From NCBI RefSeq assembly GCF_900100605.1, contig NZ_FNCN01000037.1, forward strand, positions 1 to 54,789: a stretch of DNA of 54,789 nt. The letters are read 5' to 3'. The stretch is from Sinosporangium album. Lineage in GTDB: Bacteria; Actinomycetota; Actinomycetes; Streptosporangiales; Streptosporangiaceae. This document shows, one piece after another, positions 37,587-44,603 of this stretch. The notes under the pieces were generated by a model. It did no database searches, had not been told where the DNA came from, and saw nothing but the letters and a program-made list of their open reading frames with translations. The position numbers and the translations under genes were made by a program. Position 1 is the first letter of the stretch. Each line of letters begins with the position of its first letter.

Positions 37587-38909
37587 GTGTCCAGCATTCT
37601 GATCAAGAACGGCTTCGTCGTGACGATGGATCCCCGCCTCGGGACCCTGACGCGCGGCGACGTCCTCATCCGGGGCGACCGGATCGAGGCGGTCGGCAAG
37701 GATCTCGAAGGGCCGGCGGACAAGACCATCGACGCCACCGGCAAGATCGTCATCCCGGGCTTGATCGACACTCACATCCACATGTGGCAGCACCCGCTGC
37801 GCGGCCTCGCCTCCGAGCTGTGGAGCCACCTCATCTACAAATCGGTCATCACGCCGACGCGCGACCGGTTCAACGCGAAGGACTTCGGCACCGCCGTCTA
37901 CCTGTGCGGCCTGGAGATGCTCGACCGCGGCGTCACCGGGGCGCTCGACTTCTGCCACGGCATCATGACGCCCGGCCACGCGCGTGCGGCGTACGACGCG
38001 CATACCCGCACCGGGCAGCGCGTCCTCATGGCGTACGGCCTGTCACTCGGCTACTCGTTCGACGGGCAGATCCCGGACCGGCCGCACGGGGCGAAACTCG
38101 ACGACCTGATCGAGCTCCAGTCCGAGCAGCGCGAGGACACGATGGTGACGCTCGGCGTGGGGCTCTCCGAGATCGAGACCGCCGGTCTGGAATTGTTCAC
38201 CAAGGAGCGGAACTTCGCCCGCGACCACGGGCTGCGGGCCACGTTCCACCAGAACTCGCCCGGTCAGATCCTTACTCTTCACGAGCAGGGCCTGCTGGAC
38301 GGGGAGCTGGTGCCCGTCCACGTCAACTCGGTGTCCGACCGCGAACTGCGGCTGCTGCGGGAAGCCGACATCGCCATCTCCGTCACGCCCGAGGTGGAGA
38401 TCGCCGTCGGCCGCTCGATGAGCGTGCTCAGCCGTGCGTTCCGCGAGGACGTGAAGTTGTGCATCGGCACCGACACGCCGTCGCGCGTCTCGATCGACCT
38501 GCTGAGCCAGCTCCGGCTGTCGTTCACGATGGTCCAGGCGCACGACGCGGCGGAGGCTCGGGCCGCGGGCCGCCTGCCGCTGTCGGGACAGAATGACTCC
38601 CGGTCGGCGGCGCCCGGCGACATGCTCGCCACCGCGACGGTGAACGCCGCCCACGCCCTGGGCCTCGGCGATCAGCTCGGCACCCTCGCACCGGGCAAGT
38701 TCGCCGATGTCGTCCTGTTGGAGACCTGGCCCTACGGTGACCCGATCGGCGACGCGGCGGCGCACGCCGTACTGTTCGGCTCGTCCCGCGACGTCGACAC
38801 GGTGATCAGCGGCGGGGTCGTGCGCAAGGAGAACGGCGCCCTGGTGGGCGTCGACCGGCAGGAGATCGCCGAAACCATCGCCGACCTGCGCACACGCGTG
38901 CTCGCCTGA
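37587..38909 (+). CDS. Amidohydrolase (metal-dependent deaminase/hydrolase, TrzN/AtzA-like)
   Basis: The 440-residue enzyme starts SSILIKNGFVVTMDP and has the metal motif GLIDTHIHMWQHPLRG (about 63), FHQNSPGQ, VPVHVNSVSDRELRLL and CIGTDTPSRVSID with the metal-binding Asp. This is the layout of the cytosine-deaminase/chlorohydrolase superfamily. GTG 37587 follows TAAGGAGCTCACTG. It lies 48 bases after the solute-binding protein gene. The likely substrate is a heterocyclic or nucleoside-like amine brought in by that protein; exact chemistry is not inferable. Confidence 0.92.
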   Translation: MSSILIKNGFVVTMDPRLGTLTRGDVLIRGDRIEAVGKDLEGPADKTIDATGKIVIPGLIDTHIHMWQHPLRGLASELWSHLIYKSVITPTRDRFNAKDFGTAVYLCGLEMLDRGVTGALDFCHGIMTPGHARAAYDAHTRTGQRVLMAYGLSLGYSFDGQIPDRPHGAKLDDLIELQSEQREDTMVTLGVGLSEIETAGLELFTKERNFARDHGLRATFHQNSPGQILTLHEQGLLDGELVPVHVNSVSDRELRLLREADIAISVTPEVEIAVGRSMSVLSRAFREDVKLCIGTDTPSRVSIDLLSQLRLSFTMVQAHDAAEARAAGRLPLSGQNDSRSAAPGDMLATATVNAAHALGLGDQLGTLAPGKFADVVLLETWPYGDPIGDAAAHAVLFGSSRDVDTVISGGVVRKENGALVGVDRQEIAETIADLRTRVLA

Positions 38910-38937
38910 GCCGCGTTCCTGGCGTACGGCACAAGCC

Positions 38938-39621
38938 TCACGCGGGCACGCCGCGCACTCCGATCAGTAGGTCGGTGGTGTGCGCGATGTGAGCGCGCAG
39001 CAGGTCGGCGGCCCTGTCGGCGTCGCGGTCGAGCGCGGCGTCGAGCAGGGCCCGGTGTTCGCCCGCGTGGTCGCGGTCGGCGGCGCGGGCCGCCGGCAGC
39101 GACCAGTGGCGGTAGAGCTCGGCCTCTTCGCGCAGTGCGCGGGCGGTCTCGGTCAGCCTGCGGTTGGGGCATCCGGCGAACAAGGCGCGGTGGAAGACCG
39201 TGTGCGCGACCGCCCACGTCTCCACTAGGGAGACGTGGGCGGGCTCCCCGTCGGGGAACGGAGTGCGTTCGAGCACGTGGTGCGCCGCGACCAGGTCGGC
39301 CTCCCACCGCACATTGCCGTGCGTCACCGACATGCGGAACACCAGTGTCTCGACCTCGATGCGGGCCTCGGTCAGGTCGAGCAGGTCGTCATGGGACAGC
39401 GGTCTCACCATGTAGCCCTGATGGGCTTGAGCCCTGACCAGCCCCTCGGCGCTCAGGCGGGCGAGCGCCTCACGCGCCGCGCCCACACTCGTGTTGTAGT
39501 TCCCGCAGAGATCGGGAAACTTCAGTCGCTCGCCCGGGGTGAGCCTGCCGCCCAGAATGTCGGCGCGAAGTCGTCGATAGATGCCCTCGGTGCGTGTCGT
39601 CGCACCACCCTGGCGTGCCAT
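38938..39621 (-). CDS. GntR-family regulator, FCD subclass
   Basis: The 227-residue protein has a GntR winged helix (TEGIYRRLRADILGGRLTPGERLKF, then TSVGAAREALARLSAEGLVRAQAHQGYMV) and an FCD ligand domain (about 80-220: LTEARIEVETLVFRMSV, FHRALFAGCPNRRL, EHRALLDAALDRDADRAADLLRAHI). It is convergent with the amidohydrolase gene and probably controls it and the solute-binding protein. A 21-bp palindrome lies about 60-80 bases upstream of its start. Confidence 0.93.
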   Translation of the reverse strand: MARQGGATTRTEGIYRRLRADILGGRLTPGERLKFPDLCGNYNTSVGAAREALARLSAEGLVRAQAHQGYMVRPLSHDDLLDLTEARIEVETLVFRMSVTHGNVRWEADLVAAHHVLERTPFPDGEPAHVSLVETWAVAHTVFHRALFAGCPNRRLTETARALREEAELYRHWSLPAARAADRDHAGEHRALLDAALDRDADRAADLLRAHIAHTTDLLIGVRGVPA

Positions 39622-39679
39622 GCCAGCATTCTATTTAGATGTGGCGACGGCCGATATTGGCGAAGGCGTGGCGGTTTCC

Positions 39680-39700
39680 CATAGCGGCTTAGCCACTATG
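39680..39700. promoter_or_regulatory. 21-bp near-palindrome upstream of the GntR gene
   Basis: CATAGCGGCT-T-AGCCACTATG has 10-base arms with a single mismatch. It lies 59-79 bases upstream of the regulator start at 39621. Autoregulation by the GntR protein is the simple reading. Confidence 0.55.
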
Positions 39701-40273
39701 CCAATTTATCAATGGGGGGCCGATCGCGTAACCGGCCGGTCGGCCCTCCACGCAGCGACGCTTCGCGTCGCGAGAGCCGTCGTGGCGACGTCGTCTGAGG
39801 CTCTGACGTGGTCAGCCCGGCCGAGACCCACCGCTACGGCATGCATCGCATCACCAACCAATAGCCCGACTGAGGCGTCACCTTTTGGAGGTGCCGCCGC
39901 CACGCCTCGCCCTTTTCCAAGGTCTACCGAACCCCTGGCGTTGCGTTGGTCGAAGCCGGGCACTCCGGCGGCGCCTCCGCCTGAGGATCAGGCACGAGAA
40001 TGCGTTTTATGCATTCGATGCGGCGAACAGCAATCTCATCTCAAATGACGGGATGCCCTGCTCTTTGGAAGTAGCCGCGACGGTGAATCGAGTGTGCGGT
40101 CGATCGCCTGAGGTCAGGTTTTGCCGCCGACGGGGAGAGCAAGGGGGGCGCCCTGGCTATGGTGGAACTGTCCACAGCGCCGTCATGGCGTATCCCGGGA
40201 ACCCTGATCGACGGTCCATAGAGTCCCAGGTCCGAGGCCTCGGACTCACTCCTTCAGATCACGGAGTGAACCC
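39701..40273. other. Intergenic region, no gene recognised
   Basis: The 570 bases before the secreted-peptide gene hold only short overlapping frames. No domain, RNA gene or repeat was recognised. The last part, CCTTCAGATCACGGAGTGAACCC, contains the GGAG ribosome site of the next gene. Confidence 0.4.
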
Positions 40274-40540
40274 ATGCTGAAACGACTTCTCGTCGCTGCC
40301 GTCGTGGCCGCGTCCACACTCGTCGTCAGCGGCACGATCAGCACGCAGTCTGCAAACGCCTCCGGCCCACTCTCCATAAGCGCCGACCGGTCCGCCGTTT
40401 CGCCGGGCATCGCCAAGGCGAGCTGCCGGTGGGTGGATAGGTACGGCGACTGGTGCAAGCAGTGCTACAAGTACGGCAAGTGGCGACTCGAATACTGCAA
40501 GGACAAGGACGAAAGCGACAACGGTTACGGCGGCTACTAG
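40274..40540 (+). CDS. Small secreted four-cysteine protein
   Basis: The 88-residue product has a Sec signal peptide (MLKRLLVAAVVAASTLVVSG onward), probably cleaved after ANA at residue 29. The mature part ends in a compact Trp/Tyr-rich segment with Cys51, Cys61, Cys64 and Cys75 (CRWVDRYGDWCKQCYKYGKWRLEYC is split by two likely disulfides) and an acidic, Gly/Tyr-rich tail. GGAG lies 8 bases before the ATG. No family is recognised. The features fit an extracellular peptide or surface protein. A strong hairpin follows. Confidence 0.75.
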   Translation: MLKRLLVAAVVAASTLVVSGTISTQSANASGPLSISADRSAVSPGIAKASCRWVDRYGDWCKQCYKYGKWRLEYCKDKDESDNGYGGY

Positions 40541-40583
40541 AGCCGGGCAATCCGGGCCGATGGACCGGCCTGGAAAGTCCTCC

Positions 40584-40611
40584 GTCCCGCGAGGGGATCC
40601 CCTCGCGGGAC
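40584..40611. terminator. 28-bp perfect palindrome, likely terminator of the secreted-peptide gene
   Basis: Arms of 14 bases (GTCCCGCGAGGGGA and its exact complement, 40584-40597 and 40598-40611) form a very stable hairpin with no true loop. It lies 43 bases after the stop at 40540. No T-run follows, which is common in actinomycete terminators. Confidence 0.6.
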
Positions 40612-40663
40612 GGCCCGATGTCCGGCCCGATGTCCGGCCCGATGTCCGGCCCGATGTCCGGCG
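40611..40663. repeat. 12-bp tandem repeat, about four copies
   Basis: The unit GATGTCCGGCCC is repeated about four times without change between the palindrome and the sigma-factor remnant. It is non-coding in this context. Perfect identity suggests recent slippage. Confidence 0.85.
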
Positions 40664-40703
40664 TGGCGGCCCGTCAGGCGAGGGCGCCGGTACGGTGGCC
40701 CGC

Positions 40704-40913
40704 ATGGGTGGTGAGACGGGGGATCTCAGGCTGGAAGGGCACCGGGTCGAGCTGACGGGCCTACTGCTACCGCATGCTGGGATCGCCGTTCGACGCGGAG
40801 GACGCGGTGCAGGAGACCCTGGTGCGCGCCTGGCGGAGCGTGACTCCTCCGACGAGGATCGCGGGCCGCTGCGGCCGTGGCCGTACCGCATCGCCACCAA
40901 CGTCTTAGTTTTC
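40704..40913 (+). pseudogene. ECF-type sigma factor, decayed N-terminal remnant
   Basis: ATG 40704 opens [12 protein letters not shown]; after an extra base near 40761 the next frame continues [26 protein letters not shown], the region 2 core of sigma-70 factors. A second shift returns to the first frame at [11 protein letters not shown]. The gene ends there, with regions 3-4 missing. Two frameshifts and the deletion make it non-functional. Confidence 0.8.
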
Positions 40914-40972
40914 CGCCGCTGTTCCGTATCACGGGTATACCCCCGCACGAGAACGAAGGGAACCACCGCATC

Positions 40973-41746
40973 ATGGCCGACTACATCGACGTCAACGGCG
41001 TGCGCACCTGGTATGACGAGCGCGGCTCGGGCGATCCGCTGGTGCTCCTGCACGGCGGTCTCACCGACAGCAGGGACTTCGCCGGCAACCTCGCCGCGCT
41101 CGCCGACCGGTTCCGGCTCCTCCTCCCCGAACGGCGGGGCCACGGCCACACCCCCGACGTGCCGGGGCCGATCACCGTGGAGGCGATGGCGGCCGACACC
41201 GCGGCGTTCATCGAGAAGACCGTCGGCGGTCCGGTGCGGCTGGCCGGCTACAGCGCGGGCGCGATCGTCGCGCTGTGGGTGGCCGTGCGCCGCCCCGACC
41301 TGGTCGAGAGGCTCGTCCTGATCAGCGGTGGTTTCGATCCCGACGGGATGATCGTGCGGCCGACCGCCGACGGGCCCCTGCCCGAGCCGCTGGTCGCCGC
41401 CTACGCCGAGGTGTCACCAGACGGCGCGGACCACTTTCCCGTGGTGGTAGCGAAGATCGTCCAATCGGTGAACGAGGAGCCGCCGCTGGCCCTGGCCGAC
41501 CTGTCGGCCGCCACCTGCCCGGCGCTGGTCGTGGCCGCTGACGACGACATCGTGACCCTGGAGCACACTCTGGAGATATACCGCGGCCTGCCCGACGCCC
41601 AGCTCGCCATCGTCCCCGGGACCTCCCACCTGCTCCTGCATGAGAAGCCGGAGCTGTGCACCAGCCTCGTCGCCGATTTCCTCACCGGGGATCCGGTGCC
41701 CACCTGGATGCCGATTCGCCGTGCCGCCGACCCTGTCGCCCCCTAG
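40973..41746 (+). CDS. Alpha/beta hydrolase
   Basis: The 257-residue protein shows YIDVNGVRTWYDERGSGDPLV in outline, LLHGGLTDSRDF, PERRGHGHTPD, LAGYSAGAIVALWVAVRRPDL with nucleophile Ser near 94, DDDIVTLEHT with the acid, and PGTSHLLLHEKPEL with the His. ATG 40973 has GAACGAAGGG a little far upstream. It follows the sigma remnant closely and may once have been co-transcribed with it. The AraC gene is convergent with it. Confidence 0.92.
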   Translation: MADYIDVNGVRTWYDERGSGDPLVLLHGGLTDSRDFAGNLAALADRFRLLLPERRGHGHTPDVPGPITVEAMAADTAAFIEKTVGGPVRLAGYSAGAIVALWVAVRRPDLVERLVLISGGFDPDGMIVRPTADGPLPEPLVAAYAEVSPDGADHFPVVVAKIVQSVNEEPPLALADLSAATCPALVVAADDDIVTLEHTLEIYRGLPDAQLAIVPGTSHLLLHEKPELCTSLVADFLTGDPVPTWMPIRRAADPVAP

Positions 41747-41759
41747 GCCGCGGCCACGG

Positions 41760-42569
41760 TCACGCTTCGGCGCGGCCGCTTTCCGCGTAGCGGGCAGGTG
41801 AGACGCCCACCGCCGCCGTGAAATCGCGCGTGAAGTGGGCCTGGTCGGCGTAGCCGAGATCGGCGGCGACCGCCGCCCAGTCGACGCCGCCGCTCCCGGC
41901 CGCCCGCTCGGCCGCCTCGTGCAGGCGGGCCCGGCGCAGGACCCACTTGGGGGCGGCGCCGACGTATTCCGCGAATAGACGCTGCAGCCGGCGCACACTG
42001 ACGCCGAACTCCTCCGCCACCTGGTCGACTCTGCGCAGCTCAGACGTGGCGGTGATGTGCTCCACCATCGCCGCGACCCGCTCCACCACCGGGTCGGGTT
42101 CGGGCAGCCGGCCCAGCAGGAAGGAGTCCACGAAGGAGGCGATGCCCGCGGCGTCCGCAGGGCCGCCGAGCACCCCCGCGTTGAGCCGATCCACCTCCGG
42201 GCCGAAGAACTCGCCGGCCGGCACCGCCCGGTCGGCGAGATCGGCCACGGGACGGTCGGTGAACGGCCGGAAGCCTCCCGGCCTGAACTTCACCCCCCAC
42301 ACATGCCCGGCCCCCTCCAACCGCCGCACGAACAGCGACCGGTCGACCCCGTACACGTGAGCCCGCGGCGCCTCGAAGACCAGGTGCACGTTGGGATGAG
42401 AGAGCACTTTCTGCTCATAGGCCGGAAGGCCGCGGCGATCCCAGCGCACCAGCCAGTAGAACTCGACGATGCGCGCCAGCCGTACGGCAGGCTTGTGCCG
42501 GGAGAGGCTGATCACGGTCGCCCCCCGGCCGGGGTGAAGCACCCCTCGTCCAAGGGCGCGCGAGGTCAT
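41760..42569 (-). CDS. AraC-family transcriptional regulator
   Basis: The 269-residue protein has an N-terminal sensor domain (VISLSRHKPAVRLARIVEFYWLVRW, GVKFRPGGFRPFTDRPVADL) of the DUF6597 kind and a C-terminal pair of helix-turn-helix motifs (VDQVAEEFGVSVRRLQRLFAEYVGAAPKWVLRRARL; WAAVAADLGYADQAHFTRDFTAAVGVSPARY, both in outline). It diverges from the TIGR03086 gene and may control it. Confidence 0.92.
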   Translation of the reverse strand: MTSRALGRGVLHPGRGATVISLSRHKPAVRLARIVEFYWLVRWDRRGLPAYEQKVLSHPNVHLVFEAPRAHVYGVDRSLFVRRLEGAGHVWGVKFRPGGFRPFTDRPVADLADRAVPAGEFFGPEVDRLNAGVLGGPADAAGIASFVDSFLLGRLPEPDPVVERVAAMVEHITATSELRRVDQVAEEFGVSVRRLQRLFAEYVGAAPKWVLRRARLHEAAERAAGSGGVDWAAVAADLGYADQAHFTRDFTAAVGVSPARYAESGRAEA

Positions 42570-42633
42570 ACCGCCAGGTTAGCCGTCGCGTTTGTTCAAG
42601 ACGGACGTACGGCGGAGCCTCCACGATGGGTAA

Positions 42634-43230
42634 ATGCACGTTCACGCACTTCACCCCTTGATGGCACGGGCGGCGGCGGAATCCGCCCGCGTCGCTTACG
42701 GTGTCCGCACCGAACACCTGGACGGCCCGACCCCTTGCACGGAGTTCGACACCCGGACCCTGGTCAACCACTGGGTCCTGTACACCTCTCACGGCCTGGA
42801 ACGCCGGGCCCGCCGGGAAACCCTGCCGCAGGACCTCGTCGAGCGCGACTTCACCGCCGACCCCGCCTGGGCCGACGCCTACGCCAAGCAGGTGGACCGG
42901 GCCGTGGCCGCCTGGGCTGACCCCGCGGCCTGGGAAGGCGAGATCGACCTGGGCTGGACGGCCATGCCCGCCACGGCGATCGCCCAGATGGTGGTCAAGG
43001 AGATGGTGGTGCACGGCTGGGACGTCGCCCGCGCCACGGGCCAGGAGATCGACATTCCCGACGACCTGGCCCTCATGGTGCTCGGGGTGGTCGAGGAACA
43101 CGCCGAGATCTACCGGCAGTACGGCGGATTCGCCGACCCTGTGCCGGTTCCCGCCACTGCGCCGCCCCTCGCCCGCGCCCTGGCCGCCTCCGGCCGCGAC
43201 CCGCACTGGATCCCGTCCCCGCCGGACTGA
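42634..43230 (+). CDS. TIGR03086-family metal-binding protein (DinB/mycothiol-type)
   Basis: The 198-residue protein follows the maleylpyruvate-isomerase-like DinB fold: DGPTPCTEFDTRTLVNHWVLYTSHGLERRAR, then MVVKEMVVHGWDVARATGQEIDIPDDLALMVLG, in outline. The His of NHW and the HGWD pair are the usual metal ligands. Such enzymes often use mycothiol, which fits an actinomycete. Substrate unknown. It lies 64 bases from the divergent AraC start. Confidence 0.9.
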   Translation: MHVHALHPLMARAAAESARVAYGVRTEHLDGPTPCTEFDTRTLVNHWVLYTSHGLERRARRETLPQDLVERDFTADPAWADAYAKQVDRAVAAWADPAAWEGEIDLGWTAMPATAIAQMVVKEMVVHGWDVARATGQEIDIPDDLALMVLGVVEEHAEIYRQYGGFADPVPVPATAPPLARALAASGRDPHWIPSPPD

Positions 43231-43247
43231 TCGCCTTCCGCGCCCCC

Positions 43248-44222
43248 TTACACGGCCACCTGCGCCAGGACCCGCATAGCGTCGTGTTCCCTGCGCGACA
43301 GCTCGGCCAGCATGTCCGAGGCGCGGGTCAGCCGGGCGGGATTCTCGGCAGCCGCAGCGATCTCCGCGATGGCCTCGGTCCACAACTTGGCGATCTCGCC
43401 GTACAAGTGGTGCCCCTCGTGTACGGCCGGGTCGTCGACGAGGGCGGCGCATTCGCCGAGGAAATCGCGGTACATGTTGCGGAACAGGGCGCCGCCGGTG
43501 CCGCCGTACTCCATGATCGCGGCTGTTCGGGCGATCGCGGCGGGGTCGCGGTCCGTCCAACCCCGCATCTGCCGCGCAGCCTTGGCGATGCCCTTGTGGC
43601 CGAGGTTCGTGATGGGCGGCTCAAGGAACGCGTGCGCGTTGCGCTTGATCGCCTCTGCGAGCACCTCGCGCAGCTCGCGCGCGGCTGAGCCCGTGACGGT
43701 GAAGGACCGGTTGCGGGCGGCCATCGGCCCCCGCTCGGCGCGGGCGAGCCGCAGGCTGTCGAGTGTGGCGGTGACCGCGCCTCCCTGCTGCGCGGTGTCC
43801 ACCAGGTGGGCGTGCGTGGCGCTGAAGCCGTACGCCGCCACGAAATGGCCGGCGAAGTGGACGCGCGTGGTGAAGTAGCCCAAGTGATAGCAGTCAAGCT
43901 GTAGTCCTACGGGGCTGCCGCTCTCCAGGGCCTCGGTCAGGTTGTTCCACGCCTTGCGCTCGGACGAAGTCTCCAGCACTCGCAGTTCCAGCCCGCCGAG
44001 CCTGGCAACTACCTGGCGAGTGAGGTGGAACGGCTTGATGCGCCCGCCGAGAAAGGGCATATCCATGTTTTTGGCGTCCCAGTAGATGAAGCCGAGCCCC
44101 TCGCCAAGGCCGAACAGCATCGGCTCCGAAAGATCGACTCCCCGGTGGCGCAGCAGTACACCCAGTGTGCTGGTTTCACAGTGCAGGCCGCCGCGCGGCT
44201 CGATGTCGCTGACAATCACCAC
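43248..44222 (-). CDS. BtrH_N / DUF4872 protein (butirosin BtrH-like)
   Basis: The 324-residue protein has the BtrH N-terminal papain-like pattern: GGLHCETSTLGVLLRHRG with the candidate Cys, FGLGEGLGFIYW, GLQLDCYHLGYF, and HFAGHFVAAYGF with a His. DUF4872 follows (about 180-320). BtrH moves an acyl group from a carrier protein in butirosin synthesis; many homologues are stand-alone genes in actinomycetes, with peptide or acyl processing guessed. No aminoglycoside or carrier-protein gene is nearby, so the role is open. Confidence 0.88.
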   Translation of the reverse strand: MVIVSDIEPRGGLHCETSTLGVLLRHRGVDLSEPMLFGLGEGLGFIYWDAKNMDMPFLGGRIKPFHLTRQVVARLGGLELRVLETSSERKAWNNLTEALESGSPVGLQLDCYHLGYFTTRVHFAGHFVAAYGFSATHAHLVDTAQQGGAVTATLDSLRLARAERGPMAARNRSFTVTGSAARELREVLAEAIKRNAHAFLEPPITNLGHKGIAKAARQMRGWTDRDPAAIARTAAIMEYGGTGGALFRNMYRDFLGECAALVDDPAVHEGHHLYGEIAKLWTEAIAEIAAAAENPARLTRASDMLAELSRREHDAMRVLAQVAV

Positions 44223-44282
44223 TTCAGTGTGGCCTGCGGCAAGCCGTACGGCATGGGGCCGCGGGTTTCCGGCGGGGGATCG

Positions 44283-44603
44283 TCATAGGTCGCCGCGGTA
44301 CCAGGCTTCGGCCTCGGTTGTCAGGGGCTTTTCGTTGGGTTTGGGGATACTCGCGTGATCGATCCAGCGTCGCAGGAGCCGGGCGAGGTGGTGCATGTGC
44401 TCGGGCCGTACCGTCTCGTGCAGGGCGAAGTACGTCACGATGGGGCCGGTCAGGGGGTCGTGCGCGTCGCAGTGGGAGCACAGGAGGAGGTCGCTGCGGA
44501 CTGACACCCGCTTTCCGGTGGCGTTCTCCCAGGTGTGCGGAAGGCGCAGGATGGCCAGGATGTCGCCGGTGCGGCATCGGGGACAGGTTTGGGCGCCGCT
44601 CAT
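44283..44603 (-). CDS. Small zinc-ribbon protein (DUF6300-like)
   Basis: The 106-residue protein has two Cys pairs, CPRC (about 8-11) and CSHC (about 44-47), flanking a beta-rich segment, typical of a zinc ribbon. The second half (GPIVTYFALHETVRPEHMHHLARLLRRW) is helical. ATG 44603 overlaps the TGA of dnaE (ATGA), so it is translationally coupled to the polymerase gene. Function unknown; nucleic-acid or protein binding is plausible for the fold. Confidence 0.8.
   Translation of the reverse strand: MSGAQTCPRCRTGDILAILRLPHTWENATGKRVSVRSDLLLCSHCDAHDPLTGPIVTYFALHETVRPEHMHHLARLLRRWIDHASIPKPNEKPLTTEAEAWYRGDL

Noticed and set aside
40611-40663. Tandem repeat considered as a CRISPR fragment
   Set aside because: The units are 12 bases and directly adjacent, with no spacers and no cas genes nearby.
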